This document shows, piece by piece, positions 1 to 5,265 of a stretch of 8,133 bases of DNA. Each line of letters begins with the position of its first letter. Position 1 is the stretch's first letter. Made by a program: the position numbers and the translations under genes. The stretch is from Fibrobacter sp. UBA4373. Its GTDB lineage: Bacteria > Fibrobacterota > Fibrobacteria > Fibrobacterales > Fibrobacteraceae. The notes beneath the pieces are model-generated. The model was not told where the DNA came from, did not search any database, and saw only the letters and a list, made by a program, of their open reading frames with translations. The DNA is taken from assembly GCA_002390045.1 (NCBI GenBank), contig DGSB01000064.1, positions 617 through 8,749 on the forward strand, in the 5' to 3' direction.

Positions 1-1160
1 GTACCCGGTTCGCCCCAGAGGATCGGGCCGGTCTGATAGTCAACGCGCTTGGAATCGCGATCCACGGTCTTACCGTTGGATTCCATATCGGCCTGCTGGA
101 AGTAAGCGGTCAAGCGGTGCAGATACTGGTCGTACGGGAGCATTGCGTAGCTCGAAGCGCCAAAGAAGTTGTTGTACCAGACGCCGATGAGAGCGAGGAT
201 CACCGGAAGGTTCTTGTCAACCGGAGCGGTCTTGAAATGCTGATCCATTTCATAAGCGCCCTGGTGGAGCTTCATGTAGTTGTCGAAGCCGATGCGGAGA
301 GCGATCGAAAGACCGATGGCAGACCAGAGAGAGTAACGGCCGCCAACCCAGTTCCAGAATTCGAACATGTTAGCCGTATCGATACCGAAAGCGGAAACGG
401 CTTCGGTGTTCGTGGAGAGTGCCACGAAGTGCTTTGCAATAGCCTTTTCGTCACCGTTGAAAGCCTTGAGGACAGCTTCCTTTGCCGTCTGAGCGTTCGT
501 CATGGTTTCGAGAGTCGTGAACGTCTTGGAAGCCACGATGAAGAGGGTTTCTTCGAGGTTGACCTTCTTCAAGGTTTCGGCCATGTGCGTGCCGTCGATG
601 TTCGAAACGAAGAAAACGGCCGGAGAATATTCGCCTTCAGCCGGCTTGTCTGCGTACGGCTTGAGAGCTTCGGTCACCATGACCGGACCGAGGTCAGAAC
701 CGCCGATACCGATGTTCACCACGTACTTGATGGACTTGCCCGTGTGGCCCTTCCACTTACCGGTACGGACGAGCTTCGTGAATTCTTCCATGTGCTTGAG
801 CACAGCGCGAACTTCAGGCATCACATCCTTGCCGTCGACGCAAATCGGATCGTTACCCTTGTAACGGAGAGCGGTGTGAAGAACTGCACGCTTTTCCGTG
901 GTATTGATCTTTTCGCCACCAAAATACTTGGCGCGGATTTCTTCGAACTTAGCGCTCTTCAGGAGGTCCTGGAGCATCGCCATCGTTTCGTCATCAATCA
1001 AGTTCTTGGAGTAGTCGAGGAAAATGCCGCAAGCTTCTGCACTGAACTTTTCAGCACGCTTCGCGTCTTCGGCGAACATTTTGCGCATGTTCCACTTCTT
1101 GGCTTCTTGAGCTTTCGCTTCGAGGGCCTTCCATTCATTCGATTCTGTCAAACGGCTCAT
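1..1160 (-). CDS. pgi: Glucose-6-phosphate isomerase (3' end outside window)
   Basis: Interconverts glucose 6-phosphate and fructose 6-phosphate in the cytoplasm, in glycolysis and gluconeogenesis. The visible part is 386 residues plus two bases, of the roughly 550 usual for the family, and it aligns from its first residues with the E. coli-type long Pgi. Recognisable blocks are VVNIGIGGSDLGP (147-159, sugar-phosphate binding), SKTFTT (211-216, phosphate-binding loop), GGRYSLWSAIGL (273-284, the PGI signature) and MESNGK (359-364), whose E360 matches the catalytic glutamate (E355 in E. coli). The sequence ends at WGEPG, just before the catalytic histidine (GQH block); the C-terminal lysine is also outside. 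The ATG at 1160 is chosen because the N-terminus matches homologues and AAGGA (1167-1171) lies 6 nt upstream. It is divergent from ygiQ. Identification is essentially certain from the motifs. Confidence 0.98.
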   Translation of the reverse strand, partial: MSRLTESNEWKALEAKAQEAKKWNMRKMFAEDAKRAEKFSAEACGIFLDYSKNLIDDETMAMLQDLLKSAKFEEIRAKYFGGEKINTTEKRAVLHTALRYKGNDPICVDGKDVMPEVRAVLKHMEEFTKLVRTGKWKGHTGKSIKYVVNIGIGGSDLGPVMVTEALKPYADKPAEGEYSPAVFFVSNIDGTHMAETLKKVNLEETLFIVASKTFTTLETMTNAQTAKEAVLKAFNGDEKAIAKHFVALSTNTEAVSAFGIDTANMFEFWNWVGGRYSLWSAIGLSIALRIGFDNYMKLHQGAYEMDQHFKTAPVDKNLPVILALIGVWYNNFFGASSYAMLPYDQYLHRLTAYFQQADMESNGKTVDRDSKRVDYQTGPILWGEPG

Positions 1161-1166
1161 AATGTG

Positions 1167-1171
1167 TCCTT
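1167..1171 (-). promoter_or_regulatory. Shine-Dalgarno sequence of pgi
   Basis: Read on the minus strand this is AAGGA, 6 nt before the pgi ATG. It supports the start at 1160 and contrasts with the neighbouring divergent gene ygiQ, which has no such sequence. Confidence 0.75.
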
Positions 1172-1183
1172 GTAAAAATGAGT

Positions 1184-1215
1184 TTTGGGACAAGTATAGC
1201 TTTTTTGTATCTTTG
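1184..1215 (+). promoter_or_regulatory. Bacteroidetes-type promoter of ygiQ (TTTG-N20-TAnnTTTG)
   Basis: TTTG at 1184-1187 and TATCTTTG at 1208-1215 are separated by exactly 20 bp. This matches the known Bacteroidetes consensus TTTG / 19-21 bp / TAnnTTTG. The -7 element ends only 5 nt before the ygiQ ATG at 1221, so transcription should start at or within a few bases of the start codon. No ribosome binding site is present. The match is seen in the sequence; its use in this organism is inferred. Confidence 0.6.
1191..1198 (-). promoter_or_regulatory. Candidate -10/-7 element of the pgi promoter
   Basis: On the minus strand this reads TATACTTG. It is one mismatch from the Bacteroidetes -7 consensus TAnnTTTG and also contains TATACT, close to a sigma-70 -10 box. 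A transcript starting shortly downstream would have a leader of about 25 nt including the AAGGA ribosome binding site. I see no convincing -33 or -35 partner: TTTG is absent at 19-21 bp upstream. The element sits inside the spacer of the opposing ygiQ promoter. Confidence 0.4.
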
Positions 1216-1220
1216 CCCTC

Positions 1221-3149
1221 ATGGATGCTCACGATTTTTTGCCTATTTCCAAAGAGGACCTGGAAGCGCGAGGCTGGGATTTTGTCGACGTTATCGTCAT
1301 TTCTGCCGACGCATATGTAGATCACCCCTCTTTCGGCCATGCGGTCATGGCCAGATTGATCGAACACGAAGGTTATCGTGTAGCTATCCTTCCCCAACCG
1401 AATTGGCGAGACGACCTTCGGGATTTTAAGAAGCTCGGAAAGCCGCGCCTGTTTTTTGCCATTTCAAGCGGCATGGACAGCATGGTGAACCATTACACCG
1501 CGGCCAAGCGTCTCCGCAGCGACGACGCCTTTACCCCCGGCGGCAAAGCGGGATTCCGCCCAGACCGGGCCACAACCGTCTACGCAAAAATTTTGAAAAA
1601 GCTCTACCCGGATGTTCCCGTGGTCATCGGAGGGCTTGAATCGAGCCTACGCCGCATTAGCCATTACGACTACTGGGACGACAAGCTTTTCCCCTCGATT
1701 CTCGCCACAACTCAGGCGGACTTGCTGCTTTACGGCATGGGCGAAAAGCCCATGAAGGAACTGCTTCACCTTCTCAAAAAAGGTGTCCCGTTCTCGAACA
1801 TGAATTCCATTCCGCAGACGGCGTACCTCGCTCCCAAAGGACACGTTCCCAAAAACCGTGACATGCAGGATCTTGTGTTGCCGAGCTACGAAGAATGCCT
1901 TCAAAATAGGCGCACCCAGTTCGATTCCTACCGCAAAACGGAAATCGAAACAAACCGCATTCACGCCCGTCGTATTTTGCAAGATGTCGGTGAACAAACG
2001 GTCGTCATCAACCCGCCTTATCCGCCTCTCGAATACGGCGAACTCGACGAAAGCTACGAATACCCGTACATGCGGGCTCCGCATCCGCGATACAAAAAAC
2101 GAGGCCCGGTTCCCGCCTTCGAAATGATCAAATTTTCGATCAACACGCACCGCGGTTGTTTTGGGGGCTGTAGTTTCTGCGCCATCAATGCGCACCAGGG
2201 AAAATTCATCGCGAGCCGTTCCCGCGAAAGCATCCTTCGCGAAGTGGAAATCGTAACGAACATGCCTGGCTTTGCCGGAACCATTTCGGACCTCGGCGGT
2301 CCTAGCGCGAACATGTACAAAATGCGCGGCAAGGATCGTTCCCGTTGCGAAAAATGCGCACGCCCAAGTTGCGTGTTCCCGCGCATCTGCGACAACATGA
2401 ACACGCGTCACCACGAGCTGACGGAACTGTACAAGGAAGTCGCAAAGAATCCCAAAATCAAGCATCTCTTTATCGGGAGCGGTGTCCGCTACGACTTGAT
2501 TTTGCAAGAAACGACCGACAAAAGCTTGCAGCAAGATCACATGGAATACGCACGCCAGTTGATTCAACACCATGTCAGCGGGCGCTTGAAAGTTGCCCCG
2601 GAACACACTTCCGACGGCGTGCTGAGCCTGATTCGCAAACCTTCCTTTAGCCTTTTTTACAAGTTCAAGGAACTCTTCGACAAGGAAAGCGCTCTCGCCG
2701 GAAAAAATCAGCAGATCATTCCATACTTCATTTCAAGCCATCCGGGTTGTACCGAAAAAGACATGGCAGAACTCGCCCTCGAAACCAAACAGCTCGGCTT
2801 TAAATTGGAACAGGTCCAGGATTTTACACCGACCCCGATGACGATCGCGACGGAAATGTATTACGCCGAAATGTACCCGGACGGAAAGCCTCTTTACGTC
2901 GCAAAAACTCCGGAGCAGAAAGCGAACCAAAAGCGTTTCTTCTTCTGGTATATTCCAGAAAACCGCATATGGATTCAAAAGACTCTGGAACGCTTAAAGC
3001 TCGGCAAGGTCTCCCGACTGCTTCTTTCGCGCACGTCGTACAAGGAAGGCCGCACATACGAACCTAGCATGGAACGTGCGGCCGAACGCGAACAGTTCCG
3101 CAAAGACCGCAACAACCGCCGTCGTGGAAGGCGTCTCGGCAGATCTTAA
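1221..3149 (+). CDS. ygiQ: YgiQ-family (UPF0313) radical SAM protein
   Basis: 642 residues; the E. coli protein is near 740. The N-terminus (FLPISKEDLEARGWD, then DAYVDHPSFG at 30-39) lines up with a point some 30 residues into E. coli YgiQ and supports the start at 1221. Residues to about 200 resemble the cobalamin-binding-like N-terminal half of the family. The radical SAM motif CxxxCxxC is RGCFGGCSFC with C313, C317 and C320, expected to hold a 4Fe-4S cluster and cleave S-adenosylmethionine. A second cysteine set (C376, C379, C384, C390, followed by NMNTRH) is also a family feature and might bind another cluster or zinc. The C-terminus is strongly basic (627-642, rich in Arg), suggesting RNA or other polyanion contact, which is inference. 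The substrate of this family is not established as far as I know. The gene probably shares a transcript with the Fur-family gene 24 nt downstream. No Shine-Dalgarno sequence precedes it. Confidence 0.95.
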   Translation: MDAHDFLPISKEDLEARGWDFVDVIVISADAYVDHPSFGHAVMARLIEHEGYRVAILPQPNWRDDLRDFKKLGKPRLFFAISSGMDSMVNHYTAAKRLRSDDAFTPGGKAGFRPDRATTVYAKILKKLYPDVPVVIGGLESSLRRISHYDYWDDKLFPSILATTQADLLLYGMGEKPMKELLHLLKKGVPFSNMNSIPQTAYLAPKGHVPKNRDMQDLVLPSYEECLQNRRTQFDSYRKTEIETNRIHARRILQDVGEQTVVINPPYPPLEYGELDESYEYPYMRAPHPRYKKRGPVPAFEMIKFSINTHRGCFGGCSFCAINAHQGKFIASRSRESILREVEIVTNMPGFAGTISDLGGPSANMYKMRGKDRSRCEKCARPSCVFPRICDNMNTRHHELTELYKEVAKNPKIKHLFIGSGVRYDLILQETTDKSLQQDHMEYARQLIQHHVSGRLKVAPEHTSDGVLSLIRKPSFSLFYKFKELFDKESALAGKNQQIIPYFISSHPGCTEKDMAELALETKQLGFKLEQVQDFTPTPMTIATEMYYAEMYPDGKPLYVAKTPEQKANQKRFFFWYIPENRIWIQKTLERLKLGKVSRLLLSRTSYKEGRTYEPSMERAAEREQFRKDRNNRRRGRRLGRS

Positions 3150-3163
3150 AAGAAACGTTTGAA

Positions 3164-3169
3164 AGAGGG
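3164..3169 (+). promoter_or_regulatory. Shine-Dalgarno sequence that fixes the Fur-family gene start
   Basis: AGAGGG lies 4 nt before the ATG at 3174, inside the 24-nt gap after the ygiQ stop. It argues for the ATG rather than the in-frame TTG at 3159. No promoter is visible in the gap, so translation most likely occurs from a ygiQ readthrough transcript. Confidence 0.65.
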
Positions 3170-3173
3170 AAAT

Positions 3174-3605
3174 ATGACCGCAGCCAAAAACGCAACCGAG
3201 TCTACAGGCTACAAAACCAAAGCCCGCGCAGAACTCGCCGATTTGATTTCACACAAGAAAGACAAAATCTTCAAGGCTTCGGAACTCGCCAAAGAACTCA
3301 GCAATTCTTCGCTCAGCACCATCTACCGCAATTTGCAGCTGATGGAAAAAACAGGCTTTATCCAATCCTTCGGAACCGACGAAAACAAAGAAATCTGCTA
3401 CCGCTACATCGGTCCGGGCGACTGTCAAAACAAGATTCACCTGATTTGCAGAAAATGCGGGAAATTCTTTCACCTCGAAGGCGCAACCTTGCAAAAGGTG
3501 AAAAAACTCATCGAAAAGGAATGCGGCTTCTACGTCAACCAGCAGGAATCCTGCCTATTCGGTTATTGTTCAAGCTGTTACAGCAAAGAAAGCCAACAGC
3601 CTTAA
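3174..3605 (+). CDS. Fur-family metal-responsive transcriptional regulator (possibly Zur-like)
   Basis: 143 residues, normal for Fur. The winged-helix DNA-binding domain covers about 15-80 with the recognition-helix pattern SLSTIYRNLQLMEKTGFI (46-63). The dimerisation domain has two CxxC pairs (C92/C95 and C132/C135) that form the family's structural zinc site. The sensor region is unusual: the His-rich block before the first CxxC reads DCQNKIHLIC, keeping H89 but with Lys where a second His is usual, and the block before the last CxxC reads QQESCLFGYC, without the usual His and Glu. C84, H89 and H100 resemble a Fur-family subgroup with a CxxxxHLxC...HL pattern that may sense zinc; this is from memory of the family. 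The start is ATG 3174 because AGAGGG lies 4 nt upstream; an in-frame TTG at 3159 is less likely. It follows ygiQ by 24 nt. The metal sensed is not decided. Confidence 0.93.
   Translation: MTAAKNATESTGYKTKARAELADLISHKKDKIFKASELAKELSNSSLSTIYRNLQLMEKTGFIQSFGTDENKEICYRYIGPGDCQNKIHLICRKCGKFFHLEGATLQKVKKLIEKECGFYVNQQESCLFGYCSSCYSKESQQP
3602..3605. other. Interlocked convergent stop codons (TTAA)
   Basis: The plus-strand regulator ends with TAA at 3603-3605 and the minus-strand cyclase ends with TAA read from 3604 to 3602. The palindrome TTAA therefore serves both genes, with a 4-nt overlap and no spacer. No hairpin-plus-T-run terminator is visible on either side. Confidence 0.95.
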
Positions 3606-4597
3606 ACCAAATACAGCGAATCATCGCCCACATTCAAACAGATACGGTTTCTACCGTTCTGCTTGGCGTAGTAAAGCGCTTTGTCCGAACGTTCAATGAT
3701 CGATTGGACAGAATCTCCGGCAAAGCGTTCCGCCACTCCGATGCTGACCGTCACATGGATCTGTTCCCCGGAATCCAGCTGGATCGTCGCATTTTCAATT
3801 CCCTTGCGAAGGCGTTCCCCCACCAGGCGTGCATTTTCAATCGTCGCATCCGGAAGGAAAATGGAAAATTCTTCACCGCCATAACGCACGGGCATGTCTG
3901 TCGGGCGCATATTGTCCGCAATGACTTGAGCAACCATCACAAGAACCTGATCCCCAGATAGATGTCCATAGGTATCGTTCACATCTTTGAACTTATCAAT
4001 ATCGATCATCAAAGCGGCAAGCGGATAATTCCCCGCATTGCAGCGGGAAATTTCACGGGTAAACATTTCTTCCAGCCAACGGCGGTTATGCAGACCGGTC
4101 AAAATATCCACCTTGGAATTTTCTTCAATGCAGCGAATATGGAAACGTTCTTCGACAACCATATTGCTGTTATTCCGGACTCGATTGCTAAGGATGTGCA
4201 AGAAATTCAGACACAGGTCGTGTGAAGCGTTAAGCATCGCCATGGCGACATTGGCCGGGATAATCAACAAGCGACTTTTTTCTTTTGCCACGACCCGAGC
4301 GCTCGGTTGCACGTTATCAAACACGGACATTTCACCCGCACACTGGCCCACTCCGATTGTGCTGTAAACAAGCCCATTGCTGTTCACCGAGCGGGCTTCC
4401 AAGGCCCCTTCTAGAACAATAATCAGGCGACGTTCAAAATGGGCAGGGTCAATGACAACCGTTCCAATATCCGCTGTAAAGGTTTGACAAGCGAGCAAAT
4501 ACCCCGCAAGGCTTTCAAAAGAAACCTTTTGAAATACATCGAGCCGGCTAAATTCGCTCCGCGAAATAGGCAACGTTTCTAACTGTTCAGAATCCAT
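3602..4597 (-). CDS. Diguanylate cyclase with N-terminal cyclic-nucleotide-binding-like domain
   Basis: 331 residues without membrane segments, so probably cytoplasmic. Residues about 20-140 form a CRP-like cNMP-binding fold (GALEARSVNSNG, GQCAGEMSVFD at 84-94). A short helical linker leads to a GGDEF domain at about 160-322 with DILTGLHNRR (164-173), DIDKFKDVNDTYGH (199-212) and the active-site motif GGEEF (240-244). All catalytic features look intact, so it should make cyclic di-GMP from two GTP. RPTD (231-234) sits exactly five residues before GGEEF and is a complete inhibitory I-site, so product feedback is expected. In the sensor domain the phosphate-binding arginine of the CRP cassette is replaced (QPSARVVA, 97-104), so cAMP or cGMP may not be the ligand. 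GGTGA at 4605-4609 is a suitable ribosome binding site. It lies 56 nt after the phosphatase gene on the same strand and may be cotranscribed with it. Confidence 0.94.
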   Translation of the reverse strand: MDSEQLETLPISRSEFSRLDVFQKVSFESLAGYLLACQTFTADIGTVVIDPAHFERRLIIVLEGALEARSVNSNGLVYSTIGVGQCAGEMSVFDNVQPSARVVAKEKSRLLIIPANVAMAMLNASHDLCLNFLHILSNRVRNNSNMVVEERFHIRCIEENSKVDILTGLHNRRWLEEMFTREISRCNAGNYPLAALMIDIDKFKDVNDTYGHLSGDQVLVMVAQVIADNMRPTDMPVRYGGEEFSIFLPDATIENARLVGERLRKGIENATIQLDSGEQIHVTVSIGVAERFAGDSVQSIIERSDKALYYAKQNGRNRICLNVGDDSLYLV

Positions 4598-4604
4598 TCA
4601 ATCA

Positions 4605-4609
4605 TCACC
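4605..4609 (-). promoter_or_regulatory. Shine-Dalgarno sequence of the diguanylate cyclase gene
   Basis: GGTGA on the minus strand, 7 nt before the ATG at 4597. It supports that start codon. Confidence 0.55.
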
Positions 4610-4627
4610 GCCTGAAGGAAGTCCCTC

Positions 4628-4646
4628 GTTATTCATTTAAAATAAC
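4628..4646. repeat. AT-rich inverted repeat between phosphatase and cyclase genes
   Basis: GTTATT (4628-4633) and AATAAC (4641-4646) are perfect 6-bp inverted arms around a 7-nt AT-rich centre. The repeat lies 31 nt upstream of the cyclase ATG and 8 nt downstream of the phosphatase stop. It is too A/T-rich for a strong terminator and could be an operator or part of an internal promoter. Chance is also possible in such AT-rich sequence. Confidence 0.35.
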
Positions 4647-4653
4647 ATATAAA

Positions 4654-5154
4654 CTAGCATTGTGGACTTAATAAATTCAAAAGATTCGAGCAACCTTCCA
4701 AAACATCGTTCCAGGTTGCTTCAAAATCTCCCGTGTACCATGGATCGGCGACATCCCGCGGATGGTCCGTATAATCCATCAAAAGCGAAACTTTTTTAAG
4801 GCGCCTTTCTTTAGAATTGGCGGAAATTTCCAAATTTCCCAAAACAGATTCTGGAACGACCCACCTTAAATTCCGAAGGTTGTTGCGATCCATCAAAACG
4901 ATATAGTCAAAAACCGTAAAATCTTTGACTGTCAATTGGCGAGCCGTTTTGCCATCCGGGTGAATCCCATGCTTCAAAAGCATTTTTCGAGCAGGCGGGT
5001 AGACCGGGTTTCCGATTTCTTCGGTACTCGTCGCAGCGCTTTCGATATAAAATTCATCCGCCTTGCCCGCATCGTCGACCAATTTCTTCATGACAAATTC
5101 CGCCATCGGGCTGCGGCAAATATTTCCATGGCAAACGAACAGAATCGAAATCAT
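4654..5154 (-). CDS. Low-molecular-weight protein tyrosine phosphatase
   Basis: 166 residues, typical for the family, cytoplasmic. The N-terminal P-loop is CHGNICRS (8-15), a perfect CX5R with nucleophile C8 and R14. The general-acid loop is DPWYTGDFE (137-145) with D137. Isoleucine at P-loop position 12 is typical of tyrosine phosphatases, whereas the arginine phosphatase YwlE has threonine there, so phosphotyrosine is the likelier substrate; that step is inference. Family members often regulate capsule or exopolysaccharide machinery through a partner tyrosine kinase, but none is in this window. The ATG at 5154 is chosen because the P-loop must lie near the N-terminus and GGAGAG (5160-5165) precedes it by 5 nt. 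An upstream in-frame ATG at 5223 would add 23 residues with no family counterpart. The diguanylate cyclase gene follows after 56 nt. Confidence 0.95.
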   Translation of the reverse strand: MISILFVCHGNICRSPMAEFVMKKLVDDAGKADEFYIESAATSTEEIGNPVYPPARKMLLKHGIHPDGKTARQLTVKDFTVFDYIVLMDRNNLRNLRWVVPESVLGNLEISANSKERRLKKVSLLMDYTDHPRDVADPWYTGDFEATWNDVLEGCSNLLNLLSPQC

Positions 5155-5159
5155 ACAGG

Positions 5160-5165
5160 CTCTCC
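5160..5165 (-). promoter_or_regulatory. Shine-Dalgarno sequence that fixes the phosphatase start
   Basis: GGAGAG on the minus strand, 5 nt before the ATG at 5154. It decides against the longer in-frame start at 5223. Confidence 0.75.
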
Positions 5166-5179
5166 AAATAGGGATTTTT

Positions 5180-5185
5180 AATATA
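5180..5185 (-). promoter_or_regulatory. Candidate -10 element of the phosphatase promoter
   Basis: TATATT on the minus strand, about 25 nt before the phosphatase ATG, would give a short leader containing GGAGAG. A T-rich stretch (TTTTTCG on the minus strand, near 5203-5209) lies about 17 bp upstream but is not a clear -33 or -35 box. The call rests mainly on position and composition. Confidence 0.35.
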
Positions 5186-5228
5186 GGCATTCCTTTTAGA
5201 AACGAAAAACGTTCTCCCGTCATTTTTC

Positions 5229-5240
5229 CCGAAATTTCGG
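5229..5240. promoter_or_regulatory. Perfect 12-bp palindrome, candidate operator
   Basis: CCGAAATTTCGG is a perfect palindrome in the divergent region between the phosphatase and LtaS-like genes. Two further flanking pairs also match (TT at 5226-5227 with AA at 5242-5243). Its 3' edge is 25 nt before the ATG at 5266, where the -33 region of that gene's promoter would lie. It has no T-run, so it does not look like a terminator. A binding site for a dimeric regulator is the simplest reading, but no regulator is identified. Confidence 0.45.
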
Positions 5241-5253
5241 AAATCCTTTTTAA

Positions 5254-5261
5254 TATTTTTA
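5254..5261 (+). promoter_or_regulatory. Candidate -7 element of the LtaS-like gene
   Basis: TATTTTTA matches TAnnTTT of the Bacteroidetes -7 consensus and starts 12 nt before the ATG at 5266, nearly the same offset as the ygiQ element (13 nt). No TTTG is present 19-21 bp upstream; that stretch is taken by the CCGAAATTTCGG palindrome. No Shine-Dalgarno sequence is visible. Confidence 0.3.
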
Positions 5262-5265
5262 TGAA

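Noticed and set aside
117..1175. A 352-codon open frame on the plus strand opposite pgi
   Set aside because: The minus strand encodes an unmistakable Pgi over the same bases. The opposite frame is open because of codon bias, and its translation shows no domain, motif or plausible start region.
1161..1220. Fur-type operator at the ygiQ promoter
   Set aside because: I looked for a GATAAT-like or TGATAATnATTATCA-like repeat and found none, so autoregulation cannot be claimed from the sequence.
1647..2606. A 319-codon open frame on the minus strand opposite ygiQ
   Set aside because: It lies wholly within ygiQ, whose radical SAM motif and family blocks are clear. The antisense product shows no recognisable features and no ribosome binding site was evident.
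4628..4646. Inverted repeat GTTATT/AATAAC as a terminator of the phosphatase gene
   Set aside because: The arms are only 6 bp and nearly all A/T, and no run of T follows on the minus strand. It is kept only as a weak candidate operator or promoter element.
5155..5223. Longer phosphatase start at 5223
   Set aside because: It would put 23 extra residues before the P-loop, which normally sits at about residue 8-12. The ATG at 5154 has a good GGAGAG ribosome binding site.
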